64,000 nt of DNA from Nitratifractor sp. (GTDB taxonomy: Bacteria; Campylobacterota; Campylobacteria; Campylobacterales; Sulfurovaceae): the NCBI GenBank assembly GCA_015488535.1, contig WFNP01000030.1:1-64000 (forward strand), given 5' to 3'. Shown here piece by piece: positions 37,084 through 45,055 of the stretch. Every line of letters begins with the position of its first letter. Position 1 is the first letter of the stretch. Below the pieces are notes generated by a model. The model had not been told where the DNA came from. It saw only the letters and a list, made by a program, of their open reading frames with translations, and made no database searches. The position numbers were made by a program, and so were the translations under genes.

Positions 37084-38277
37084 TTATGATTGGTTTGAGA
37101 TAGTCAATCTGTATGTACTTTTTGCTATTTGCAACTCTTCATCTGTTTTTATACGAATTAGAGATATTTTACTGCTTTTAGAGTGTATAAACCTGTTGTT
37201 TTTATCATCACAGAGGTTTAGTGTATCATCTATCGTTACTCCTAGAGGTTTAAGCCTGTCTGATACAGCTTTTCTGACAGATATAGAGTTTTCTCCGATA
37301 CCACCGCTGAATACTATGGCATCGACTCTACTCATACTTACTGCGTATGCACCGATATATTTCACTATTCTATCTACAAATATATCAAAGGCAAGTTTTG
37401 CATCTTTGTCTCCACTTGATATCAACTCCTCTATTTCTCTCATATCATTGTGACTACACAGACCTTTGAGCCCACTTTTTTTGTTTAACATACTCTCTAT
37501 ATCTTCGGCACTGTATCCCTCTCTCATCAGATAGAAAATAATAGCAGGGTCTATATCTCCGCTTCTGCTTCCCATAACCAATCCTTCCAATGGAGTCATC
37601 CCCATAGAGGTATCGTAACTTTTACCGTTTTTTACAGCACATATACTAGCACCATTACCCAAATGTAGAGTAATGACATTGAATTTATCTATCTCAATTT
37701 TGCACATTTTGGCTGCTGTTTTAGATAGATAATCATGTGATGTGCCGTGAAATCCATAACGCCTCACCCTTTTTTGGGTATATAAATCTTTTGGTAAGGC
37801 ATATATATATCTTAGAGGCTCTATCGTTTGATGAAAGGCTGTATCAAATACTGCAACCTGAGGTATGTTTTTTATAAGATTTTCCATTACCTTTATACCT
37901 TTTAAGTTTGCCGGATTGTGAAGAGGAGCCAATGCAATATTCTCCTCTATCTTTGATTTTACCTCTTCATCTATGACTACAGCATCTCTGAAATGCTCTC
38001 CACCGTGTACTACTCTGTGACCGACTGCTGATATTTCATCTATATTTTTAATGATATCTTTTGTTATTAGAGCAGTAGTTATAGCCTTTAGTGCTTTTTG
38101 GTGGTCAGATTTGCCCAACTCTTCGTTGATACTCTCATTTTCCAAATTGATATGAAGCAGTGCATTATCTTCACCAATCTTTTCTACTTCACCTGATACA
38201 ATTACGCTCTCTTGTGGAAAGCGATACAGTTTAAATTTTATTGATGAGCTTCCACTGTTTAAAACCAAAATTTTCAT
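37084..38277 (-). CDS. ackA: Acetate kinase AckA
   Basis: AckA interconverts acetate plus ATP and acetyl phosphate plus ADP. With the ATG at 38277 (AGGAG eight bases before) the protein has 397 residues, the normal length. Motifs are VLNSGSSSIKFKLY at the N-terminus, VGHRVVHGGEHF, FDTAFHQTI, RRYGFHGTSHDYL, THLGNGAS as TLHLGNGASIC, and VFSGGIGENS. The track's GTG start is too close to the SD. The phosphotransacetylase gene pta, often adjacent, is not present. A TATAAT at 38299-38304 on the minus strand is its likely promoter. Confidence 0.96.
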   Translation of the reverse strand: MKILVLNSGSSSIKFKLYRFPQESVIVSGEVEKIGEDNALLHINLENESINEELGKSDHQKALKAITTALITKDIIKNIDEISAVGHRVVHGGEHFRDAVVIDEEVKSKIEENIALAPLHNPANLKGIKVMENLIKNIPQVAVFDTAFHQTIEPLRYIYALPKDLYTQKRVRRYGFHGTSHDYLSKTAAKMCKIEIDKFNVITLHLGNGASICAVKNGKSYDTSMGMTPLEGLVMGSRSGDIDPAIIFYLMREGYSAEDIESMLNKKSGLKGLCSHNDMREIEELISSGDKDAKLAFDIFVDRIVKYIGAYAVSMSRVDAIVFSGGIGENSISVRKAVSDRLKPLGVTIDDTLNLCDDKNNRFIHSKSSKISLIRIKTDEELQIAKSTYRLTISNQS

Positions 38278-38298
38278 CTGCACAACTCCTTTAGAGTA

Positions 38299-38304
38299 AT
38301 TATA
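38299..38304 (-). promoter_or_regulatory. Probable -10 box of ackA
   Basis: On the minus strand, TATAAT in the context TTCTATAATTACTC lies about 21 bases upstream of the ackA start codon, with AGGAG in between. Confidence 0.5.
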
Positions 38305-38392
38305 GAATAAAAAAATAAATATATATATTCAGATTTTTTTCATTAATTGGATTGATGATAGTTTTTTACTGTTATACTTTTTATAAGATACA

Positions 38393-38419
38393 TACTGGGA
38401 CTTTGGTTCCACATATTAA
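38393..38419. repeat. Dispersed hairpin element, degenerate copy E
   Basis: ACTGGGACTTTGGTTCCACA followed by TATTAAA matches the reverse complement of copy D (58131-58160): both contain GGGACTTT-R-G-T-Y-CC followed by ACATATT. The inverted repeat is imperfect here (GGGAC / GTTCC). It lies in the 236-bp divergent gap between ackA and the 38514 gene. Confidence 0.45.
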
Positions 38420-38445
38420 ACAAACAGATTCTCTCTTATAGAATA

Positions 38446-38467
38446 TTAGTTATAAGTTAGTTATAAA
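38446..38467 (+). promoter_or_regulatory. Tandem 11-bp repeat over the -35 region
   Basis: TTAGTTATAAG and TTAGTTATAAA are directly adjacent, one helical turn apart. They end five bases before the TATAAT of the 38514 gene and cover the position of a -35 element. This suits an activator bound as a tandem pair; it could also be simple AT-rich slippage. Confidence 0.4.
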
Positions 38468-38472
38468 ACAGA

Positions 38473-38478
38473 TATAAT
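38473..38478 (+). promoter_or_regulatory. Probable -10 box of the 38514 gene
   Basis: TATAAT lies 36 bases before the ATG of the DUF4214-glycosidase-like gene. AGGAG is present eight or nine bases before that ATG. Confidence 0.55.
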
Positions 38479-38513
38479 GTCTTCAGAAATATTTTATATA
38501 GAGGAGACATATT

Positions 38514-40646
38514 ATGCTAAAAAGAGTATTGGTATTGGCTGTATTTATATTTGATATAGCCTATGCACAGGTAGCTGACAGCACAAATGTAAGCAAACTA
38601 TATATTGCTACATTTAACAGAGCTCCAGATAGTGCGGGATTGGATTACTGGGTTAATAGTGGTTTGAGTCTTGAAGAGATAGCACAGAGTTTTTTTGACC
38701 AAAAAGAGACTCAGCAAAAATATCCCAAATCACAAAATATAGATGAGTTTATCAATACTGTATATTCCAATGTTTTGGGTAGGACTCCTGATAGTGCAGG
38801 ATTGAAATATTGGGCAGATGAATTAAACAGTAACCATATTTCACGCTCTTCATTTATTTTGGCAATTACAAATGGTGCTATCGGAAAAGATGCCATGTTG
38901 CTCAACAATAAAACAGAAGTCGCTCTGGCATTTGCAAAATCAGGTAGTAATGATATAGAAAAAGCCAAAGAGATACTCAAAGATGTAACTGCAGATATAA
39001 GCAGTGTTACAGATGTATTGCAAAAAGAGAATCTTACTCAATATGCTGACTCAGATTCTATGGTGGCACTGCCTGATAAGCTGTTTGTAAAAGGGTGGAA
39101 GAGTTATCTCTCTATGGGAACAGTTACAGATGATGCTCCTTCTCAGATAGATTTGATAGCAAACAGTGGCATAGATGCCATATTTAAATATGTAGGCAAC
39201 GGTATGGGAGAGAGAGGCGATGTCATAGAGCCGGAATTTGTTATGAAAACGATAGTGTTGGCAAGGGAGGCTCAAAAACATACAGGCAAAAATGTAATGC
39301 CTGTAATGGTGGTATATACAGCCAATGCCAGTGGTGGCGGTCTGGGTGAAGATGATATACTAAATTATGATAATTTGGTAAAACACTTCAGAAGTCTGAT
39401 TCGTATATCATCTACAATGCAGTTGCAAAAAGATAGTGAACACAGTTATCCGGCTTCTGTGATACTCAATCCGGATTTGATGGGCAGTTGGGAAATATCT
39501 ACTCTGTATGGAGGCTTTTATGATGTATATTGTGGGGACACAGATGATACAAGTTGCAACAATCCAAAGCATATAGATATTAAAAAAGCTCTGAATGAGG
39601 CTATAGATTTGGAAAAGGATTATAAATACGGTTTTAATGATGGAGATTTAAAATCAGTATATGATTTGGATAGTCTCAAATCAGAAATTGCAGACAATAT
39701 CAGTGATGATATATTTGGCTGGGTAGATGCCCAAAACTTCATCATCAAAAAATTTGCACCGGATGTCTCTTTTGGCTGGGTATTTAATCTTTGGAGTTCA
39801 GGCACCTCATTATGGGTGCATGATGAATATCCCTCAGGAGATGAACCGGCTCAAAATGTCGTTGAATTTATTAACAATATAGGACTTTATAATGGTAATT
39901 ACAGACCGGATTTTATAGTATTTGATAAATATGAAAGAGATGGATTCTCACCGGCAGGTAGAGGATATTATGCCTTTGGCTCAAAAGAGTGGAAAAATTA
40001 TCTATATTATGTCAAATCTATTACAGATACTATAGATACTCCGGCAATGCTTTGGCAAATACCAGGTGGGCATATGCCGACAAAAAATGAAGATGTATCG
40101 TTTGATTATATAAATCACTCAGCAAGTGGTGGGGATTTTTTCATGGGTGATGAAAATATCGGCACCAATATAGATAATATCAGAGATGATATTCTCAATA
40201 TTGCCCTAAATCCCGATGTATATAACGGTGCTTCAAATGTGAAAGAGCTTTTAGAGCAGGATAGTGATTATGACTGGAGTAAATCACAGATACAAAGAGC
40301 AGTAAACTCCAATGTATTTGCTATCCTTTGGGGTGGAGGAGAGACTACAGGTGTAATACCTATATCTACCTGTATGAATGGTGGATATGAATGGTTGGCA
40401 CAAAAAGTGGCAAAATATGAAAATTCTTCTACATCAAAAAGTATAAATACCCGCTCATTGGAGTTGGATAGAAGCAATTTGTCTGACAATAAAACTTATA
40501 CAGCAGGTAAAAGTGTAGTAGTAGGCTTGGACAACAGGATATACAAATGTAAACCATTCCCTAAAGGACAATGGTGTAAAATCCCAGCTTATGCTCCGGG
40601 TGGAAAGAGTGGTATATGGAAAGATGCCTGGGATGTAGTGAAGTAG
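38514..40646 (+). CDS. Secreted DUF4214 protein with glycosidase-like body and chitin-binding-like tail
   Basis: The 710-residue precursor has a signal peptide (1-19) and a DUF4214 domain (about 22-150; LYIATFNRAPDSAGLDYW and VYSNVLGRTPDSAGLKYW). A large central domain follows (about 185-620), then a C-terminal module of about 55 residues (SDNKTYTAGKSVVVGLDNRI onward, ending SGIWKDAWDVV). That module resembles type 3 chitin/cellulose-binding modules with their Tyr/Trp ladder and a Cys pair. The middle alternates strands and helices with many Trp, Asp and Glu (VMPVMVVYTANASGGG, FIVFDKYERDG, MLWQIPGGHMP), like a TIM-barrel glycoside hydrolase. I cannot place it in a named family. Polysaccharide hydrolysis is inferred. 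Confidence 0.75.
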   Translation: MLKRVLVLAVFIFDIAYAQVADSTNVSKLYIATFNRAPDSAGLDYWVNSGLSLEEIAQSFFDQKETQQKYPKSQNIDEFINTVYSNVLGRTPDSAGLKYWADELNSNHISRSSFILAITNGAIGKDAMLLNNKTEVALAFAKSGSNDIEKAKEILKDVTADISSVTDVLQKENLTQYADSDSMVALPDKLFVKGWKSYLSMGTVTDDAPSQIDLIANSGIDAIFKYVGNGMGERGDVIEPEFVMKTIVLAREAQKHTGKNVMPVMVVYTANASGGGLGEDDILNYDNLVKHFRSLIRISSTMQLQKDSEHSYPASVILNPDLMGSWEISTLYGGFYDVYCGDTDDTSCNNPKHIDIKKALNEAIDLEKDYKYGFNDGDLKSVYDLDSLKSEIADNISDDIFGWVDAQNFIIKKFAPDVSFGWVFNLWSSGTSLWVHDEYPSGDEPAQNVVEFINNIGLYNGNYRPDFIVFDKYERDGFSPAGRGYYAFGSKEWKNYLYYVKSITDTIDTPAMLWQIPGGHMPTKNEDVSFDYINHSASGGDFFMGDENIGTNIDNIRDDILNIALNPDVYNGASNVKELLEQDSDYDWSKSQIQRAVNSNVFAILWGGGETTGVIPISTCMNGGYEWLAQKVAKYENSSTSKSINTRSLELDRSNLSDNKTYTAGKSVVVGLDNRIYKCKPFPKGQWCKIPAYAPGGKSGIWKDAWDVVK

Positions 40647-40669
40647 ATATTTAGAAAAAAATGCAGATG

Positions 40670-40696
40670 TTGAGGGGTTAAAATCATACCCCTCAA
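40670..40696. terminator. Hairpin between converging 38514 and thioredoxin genes
   Basis: TTGAGGGG and CCCCTCAA form a perfect 8-bp stem with an 11-base loop in the gap between two converging genes. On the minus strand a T run (TTTTTTT) follows about 14 bases later. It probably acts for one or both genes. Confidence 0.6.
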
Positions 40697-40704
40697 ACAG
40701 TATA

Positions 40705-41082
40705 TTAATTGTTTTGAGCCTCTTGCATTTGTCTTTCGATATCAGCTCTGACCTCATCCATATTCAACTCTTTGACCTGCTTAATCAAATCATCAAGACC
40801 CTCTTCAGGAATAAGACCAGGTTGCATAAATACTACGATACCTTCTCTCATAATAGCTACTGTAGGGATTGAACGGATTTGGAAATATCCTGCCAACTCC
40901 TGCTCCTCTTCTGTATTGATTTTACCAAACAGAATATCGGGATATTTCTCTGCTGTTTTTTCAAAAATAGGAGCAAACTGTTTACATGGTCCACACCATG
41001 ATGCCCAAAAATCCAATACTGCTATCTCACTGGAGTTTACCTTCTCTTCGAAATTGTCCTTTGTTAATTGCTCTAAAGCCAT
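40705..41082 (-). CDS. Thioredoxin-family protein
   Basis: The 125-residue cytoplasmic protein is a thioredoxin fold with active site WCGPCK (FWASWCGPCKQFAPIF, about residues 26-41), the cis-proline segment IRSIPTVAIM and no signal peptide. It ends in an additional charged helix (VRADIERQMQEAQNN) that classic 108-residue thioredoxins lack. It probably reduces protein disulfides, fed by thioredoxin reductase. I recall such extended thioredoxin-like proteins as a second thioredoxin in Campylobacterota, so a specialised target is possible. It stands alone between a terminator and rmuC. Confidence 0.9.
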   Translation of the reverse strand: MALEQLTKDNFEEKVNSSEIAVLDFWASWCGPCKQFAPIFEKTAEKYPDILFGKINTEEEQELAGYFQIRSIPTVAIMREGIVVFMQPGLIPEEGLDDLIKQVKELNMDEVRADIERQMQEAQNN

Positions 41083-41168
41083 AAAAAACCTTTGTATAAA
41101 ATAATTCTCGATTCAACTATATGTTTGAAATCGGATACGATATTATGACATAATATTTATTATATCAA

Positions 41169-42599
41169 TCATTTATTATTGGATATCTCTTTTGTTGTTC
41201 TAGCACCAAGCTCTTTTAGCTTTTGACATTGGGATATCAGATTTTCCCGTCCGTCTCCTATCTTGCGAACGGTAGTATCGAGTGAAGATTTGAGAGTATC
41301 TATCTGTCTGCTGATTTTTTGCATATCTTCCAAAAGAGTGGCAAATTTGTCATACAGTTTACCTGCCTGTTTGGCTATCTCTACAGCATTTTGGTTTTGT
41401 CTTACTACTCTCCAACTCTGCTCTATGGCTCTAAGAGCTGTAAGCAGTGAGGAGGGAGTCACAAGCACAATATTGTTTTTGTAAGCTGTTTCATAAATAC
41501 TCTTGTCTGTCTCTTGAGCTAAACTCAATGCCCCCTCCACCGGTATAAACATCAGTACCAAATCAAGATTGTTTATACCGTTTAAAGCTCCATAATCTTT
41601 TTTGGATAGTTTTTTGATATGCTCTTTGATGGCATTTGTATGTCTTATGGCATATTGTTTTTTTTCGTCTGTATCATTGCTGTTTATGTATGATATATAA
41701 TCACGCAGAGATGTTTTGGCATCTATTATAATATCTCTGTTGGCAGGCAAGTGGACTATGACATCAGGACGAAATTTCTGTTTGGAGTCACTATAGAGTG
41801 TAACTTCTCTATCATACTCTATACCTTTTTTCAGACCAGAAATCTCCAATACTTTTTCCAGCACCATCTCCCCCCAGATACCCTGAGTTTTGCTGTTGCC
41901 TTCGAGGGCATTACTCAATCTTGATGCTTCTTGTGAAAGTTTGTCATTGAGTTCTTTGATATGTCCGAGTTCATTTTTGAGTGATGATATCTCTTTTGTC
42001 TCTTCTGTATGGATATGCTCAACTCTTTGCCTGAATGATTCTACCTCCTGTCTGAATGGCTCTACGATACTTTGGACTCTTTCTTGTGAAATTTCTGCAT
42101 ACTGTTTACTGTTTTCTATCAATACACTTGAGGCAATCTGTTTAAATTCACCTCTGATACTCTCATGATACTGTTTTAGCTCCTGTAATCTCTCGGCACA
42201 TACTCTGCGCTCTTCACTCAACTGTGCCGAGAGTGTGCCTATGGTGCGTTGTAGTTTACTGTTTTTATCCAGGTATTGTTCGAGTTTTACTTCTAAATGG
42301 CTTTTGTCATTTAGTATTTCATCAATTCTTTCTACTTTTGTTTCGAGTGTGGCATTTATTATTCTATAGTTTTCCAACTCCTCTTTGAGTATAGATATAT
42401 CTTTATTGGATTCATCTAAATTGTATTGCAGTTCAGATTGTATATTTTGATACTTTTTTATTGTAGATTCGATACTCTTTTTGTGTATCATATAAAAAAT
42501 AAATGATAGAAGCAGGGTATAAATAATGATAAGAATAATACTCTGCCATATTGTATCTGAGGGGAGAGTCAAAAGACTCTCATAAAATTTATCAAACAC
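41169..42599 (-). CDS. rmuC: DNA recombination protein RmuC
   Basis: The 476-residue protein has an N-terminal membrane anchor (about 17-38). A long coiled coil follows (about 40-215), then the RmuC domain (about 220-440). Conserved segments are KTQGIWGEMVLEKVLEISGL, RPDVIVHLPANRDIIIDAKTSL, DLVLMFIPVEGAL and NIVLVTPSSLLTALRAIEQSWR. The Glu/Asp-Lys pattern in IIDAKTS fits a PD-(D/E)XK-like nuclease core. RmuC limits inversions between short repeats in E. coli. The stop overlaps nothing downstream; its start shares one base with the stop of the hydrolase gene, so the two are cotranscribed. Confidence 0.93.
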   Translation of the reverse strand: MFDKFYESLLTLPSDTIWQSIILIIIYTLLLSFIFYMIHKKSIESTIKKYQNIQSELQYNLDESNKDISILKEELENYRIINATLETKVERIDEILNDKSHLEVKLEQYLDKNSKLQRTIGTLSAQLSEERRVCAERLQELKQYHESIRGEFKQIASSVLIENSKQYAEISQERVQSIVEPFRQEVESFRQRVEHIHTEETKEISSLKNELGHIKELNDKLSQEASRLSNALEGNSKTQGIWGEMVLEKVLEISGLKKGIEYDREVTLYSDSKQKFRPDVIVHLPANRDIIIDAKTSLRDYISYINSNDTDEKKQYAIRHTNAIKEHIKKLSKKDYGALNGINNLDLVLMFIPVEGALSLAQETDKSIYETAYKNNIVLVTPSSLLTALRAIEQSWRVVRQNQNAVEIAKQAGKLYDKFATLLEDMQKISRQIDTLKSSLDTTVRKIGDGRENLISQCQKLKELGARTTKEISNNK

Positions 42600-43348
42600 T
42601 ATGCCTTGCCGTCTTCACTTTCATTTTCATCTTTGGAAGATATATCTTTATCTTCACTCTTTTTAGGCTCTTTGAGAGGAGCTTCTTCTTTGATATCTAA
42701 AAAAAACTTTTTCATAGCCACATATCCCAAATGTTTGCCTCCATCTATCTTGCAACAGTCAGGGTGTCTGAGGCTGAGTATCTCATACTCTTTGACACAT
42801 TTTGGAATAGACTCTTCATCTATTTTTCTACCATAAGCTGCATATATCATCAACTCTTTGTAGGGAGCTTTTATTTCCATAATATTATTACAACTCTCTT
42901 CTACAGTTTGTGCATCTACACCAAACTCTTCTGCTTCCATTATGCCATATATATTGCATATTGAATTAAAACCTTTTATTGTGCTTGGAGTATCAAAATA
43001 TATAATTTTTACAATCTTCTCAAGTGCCTGAGTCTCCATCTTTGGCAGTGCTTTACGCAAAGATAAGCCACCAAGACTATGCACAGCGATATATATCTCT
43101 TCATCTTTTGATGCCAGTGTGGCAATATCAGATACTATATCGTTTGTTACACTGTTTATATCTACACTGTTTTTATTTCCAAAGAGTTTGGATAGAAGTC
43201 CTTTTTTTGTCTCTGATTCTGTGGTATGTGTAGTAAATTTGTGTGAAAACTCTCTCATATCGTTGTCTTCTGACAAAACTCTGATTACATCACCCCAGAT
43301 TTTTTCTGCACTGTATGCACCATGTATGAAATATATTGTTTTTCCCAT
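42599..43348 (-). CDS. Alpha/beta hydrolase-fold protein, lipase/esterase-like
   Basis: The 249-residue protein begins with IYFIHGAYSAEKIWGDVI, an alpha/beta-hydrolase oxyanion HG motif. It carries the nucleophile elbow A-V-H-S-L-G-G (about residues 91-97, Ser94), and a late GGKHLGYVA may supply the catalytic His. There is no signal peptide. The C-terminal 35 residues are a charged Lys/Glu/Asp tail. Substrate unknown: family members include lipases, thioesterases and PGAP1-like hydrolases. The start follows AGAGGG. It lies between crcB (9-bp gap) and rmuC. Confidence 0.75.
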   Translation of the reverse strand: MGKTIYFIHGAYSAEKIWGDVIRVLSEDNDMREFSHKFTTHTTESETKKGLLSKLFGNKNSVDINSVTNDIVSDIATLASKDEEIYIAVHSLGGLSLRKALPKMETQALEKIVKIIYFDTPSTIKGFNSICNIYGIMEAEEFGVDAQTVEESCNNIMEIKAPYKELMIYAAYGRKIDEESIPKCVKEYEILSLRHPDCCKIDGGKHLGYVAMKKFFLDIKEEAPLKEPKKSEDKDISSKDENESEDGKA

Positions 43349-43357
43349 TTGTCCCTC

Positions 43358-43741
43358 TTATATACCGTATAGTTTTTTAAACAGTGCCATACCTGCAACT
43401 GTGGCAGTTATACACAAAGTAGCATTTAGCAGTATATTCAATCCTGCTTTTACAAAAAAACCTGATTGCATCATCACGACAGTTTCTAAAGAAAAGGTTG
43501 AAAATGTCGTCAAAGCACCCAAAAAGCCTGTAATCAAAATTGCTTTTTGGGTAGGTGATACTGTCTGCTCAAAAAACAGAAAAAGATATCCTATGATAAA
43601 ACTGCCCAGTATATTGACTGCCAGTGTTCCATAAGGGAATGACGGACCTGTGAGCTTCTGCACAAAAGTAGCTATAACAAATCTGCTTATAGCACCCAAA
43701 AAACCACCTGCTCCTACTGCCAGTATGATACCAGGTGTCAT
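43358..43741 (-). CDS. crcB: Fluoride channel CrcB/Fluc
   Basis: CrcB (Fluc) exports fluoride as a dual-topology dimer. The 127-residue protein has four TM helices and the signature blocks GAGGFLGAISRFVIA, FPYGTLAVNILGSFIIGYLF and ITGFLGALTTFSTFSLE. The last includes the Phe-box and polar track (T-T-F-S-T-F). It overlaps the upstream DUF190 gene by four bases; the crcB-DUF190 pair is a common arrangement. I looked for a fluoride riboswitch upstream and did not recognise one. Confidence 0.95.
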   Translation of the reverse strand: MTPGIILAVGAGGFLGAISRFVIATFVQKLTGPSFPYGTLAVNILGSFIIGYLFLFFEQTVSPTQKAILITGFLGALTTFSTFSLETVVMMQSGFFVKAGLNILLNATLCITATVAGMALFKKLYGI

Positions 43742-44088
43742 ATATCACCTCTTGAGATTTTTTTGTATCTCAATACATCTACATCACTCATTGTTACCAT
43801 GCCTTCACCTATCATATCATTACACTCATCTATAAATTTTATTATTTTATCTTCATCATCTATAATTTCCACGATTAGAGGAAGCTTTTGTGCCAGAGTC
43901 CATATATCACTGCTATGTACTTGTGTATGTATTCCCATACCGGCAACTGCTTTCAAGACTGTAGCACCTGCCAATCCGGACTCTTTGGCTTTTTGTAGTA
44001 ATTTTTGCCATAGAGGCTCACCCTCATAGCTATCGGTATTATCCACATATATTCTTATCAATTTCTTTTTACCAAGATATCGTTTCAT
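43738..44088 (-). CDS. DUF190 domain protein
   Basis: The 116-residue protein fits the DUF190 family. It has a basic start KRYLGKKKLIRIYVDNTDSYEGEPLW, a helix LLQKAKESGLAGATVLKAVAG, and a strand region PLIVEIIDDEDKIIKFIDECN, giving a PII-like ferredoxin fold. DUF190 proteins are often encoded with CrcB and are thought to act in fluoride or ion homeostasis, possibly as regulators. Direct evidence for this one is absent. Its stop overlaps the crcB start by four bases. GAGAAATT precedes the start. Confidence 0.88.
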   Translation of the reverse strand: MKRYLGKKKLIRIYVDNTDSYEGEPLWQKLLQKAKESGLAGATVLKAVAGMGIHTQVHSSDIWTLAQKLPLIVEIIDDEDKIIKFIDECNDMIGEGMVTMSDVDVLRYKKISRGDI

Positions 44089-44175
44089 AATTTCTCCATT
44101 AAGATTTTATAAAAATGTATTATAACTCAACTTGCTTTCTGTATCGGTTATTGTTTGCAACTTTTAACTATACGC

Positions 44176-44181
44176 TATAAT
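44176..44181 (+). promoter_or_regulatory. Probable -10 box of purU
   Basis: TATAAT in the context ACGCTATAATTTCG lies 39 bases before the purU ATG; AGGA follows as ribosome-binding site. The 126-bp divergent gap to the DUF190 gene holds no other feature that I recognise. Confidence 0.5.
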
Positions 44182-44214
44182 TTCGTAATAAAACACACTA
44201 CAGGATATAACTAA

Positions 44215-45054
44215 ATGTATAGCAAAAGAGCGAGGGTTTTGATAGATTGTGATGACAGCAGGGGATTGGTATATCGCATATCAAAAGTATTTTATGATTA
44301 TGAGTTGAATATAGACAGCAACAGAGAGTTTGTCGATAAAGACAAGGGTAAATTTTTTATGCGTTCGGTTGTTACAGGAGAGTTTGATGCCAAAGCATTG
44401 CAAAAGAGTCTGATGGAGGCTCTGCCTGAAAATGCCGGTGTCAGAGTCGTAACTCCAAGAAAAAAGAAGATAGTAATAATGGTAACCAAAGAGTCTCATG
44501 CACTAGGAGACATACTGATACGACATGCTGATGGTGAGCTTGAAGCTGATATATCTGCTGTAATAGGCAACAGAGATGTGCTAAAAAGTCTGGTAGAGAG
44601 ATTTGATATTCCTTTTATATATATACCTGCTGACGGTATGGAGAGAGAAGAGCATGAGAGAGCTTTGATAAAAGAGTTGAACAATTATGAATTTGATTAT
44701 ATTATTTTAGCCAAATATATGAGAATACTTACACCTCTTTTTGTCTCTGAATACAGAAACAGGATTATCAATATCCACCACTCGTTTTTACCTGCATTTG
44801 TAGGAGCCAATCCATACAAACAGGCATATGAAAGAGGAGTCAAAATTATAGGAGCTACAGCACACTTTGTGACAGATGATCTTGATGAGGGTCCAATTAT
44901 TGCTCAGGATGTGATACCTGTAAATCACAGATTTGACTGGAGAGATATGCAAAGAGCCGGCAGAGATGTGGAAAAAGTAGTGCTTTCAAGAGCTATGAAT
45001 CTGGTACTCAATGACAGAGTATTTATCCATGATAACAAAACGATAGTATTTTAA
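44215..45054 (+). CDS. purU: Formyltetrahydrofolate deformylase PurU
   Basis: PurU hydrolyses 10-formyl-THF to formate and THF, balancing one-carbon pools. The 279-residue protein has an N-terminal ACT domain (about 5-80; LIDCDDSRGLVYRISKVFYD) and a C-terminal formyltransferase-fold domain (about 85-279). The latter has the catalytic Asn-His-Asp set in INIHHSFLPAF and GATAHFVTDDLDEGPIIAQD. The length matches the E. coli enzyme (280). One base separates its stop from trmL, so the two genes form an operon with the small acidic protein that follows. Confidence 0.95.
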   Translation: MYSKRARVLIDCDDSRGLVYRISKVFYDYELNIDSNREFVDKDKGKFFMRSVVTGEFDAKALQKSLMEALPENAGVRVVTPRKKKIVIMVTKESHALGDILIRHADGELEADISAVIGNRDVLKSLVERFDIPFIYIPADGMEREEHERALIKELNNYEFDYIILAKYMRILTPLFVSEYRNRIINIHHSFLPAFVGANPYKQAYERGVKIIGATAHFVTDDLDEGPIIAQDVIPVNHRFDWRDMQRAGRDVEKVVLSRAMNLVLNDRVFIHDNKTIVF

Positions 45055-45055
45055 T

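Noticed and set aside
42606-43634. Rightward ORFs at 42606, 42731, 43024 and 43119
   Set aside because: All are antisense to the alpha/beta hydrolase and crcB genes, whose motifs are clear. They are compositional shadows.
43742-44214. Fluoride riboswitch expected upstream of the DUF190-crcB pair
   Set aside because: The 126-bp divergent gap and the DUF190 5' end show no recognisable fluoride aptamer core or pseudoknot. Only a purU promoter could be supported.
44215-45054. PurU as an ACT-fused methionyl-tRNA formyltransferase or PurN
   Set aside because: The N-terminal ACT domain and the 279-residue length match PurU; PurN lacks the ACT domain and Fmt has a different C-terminal domain.
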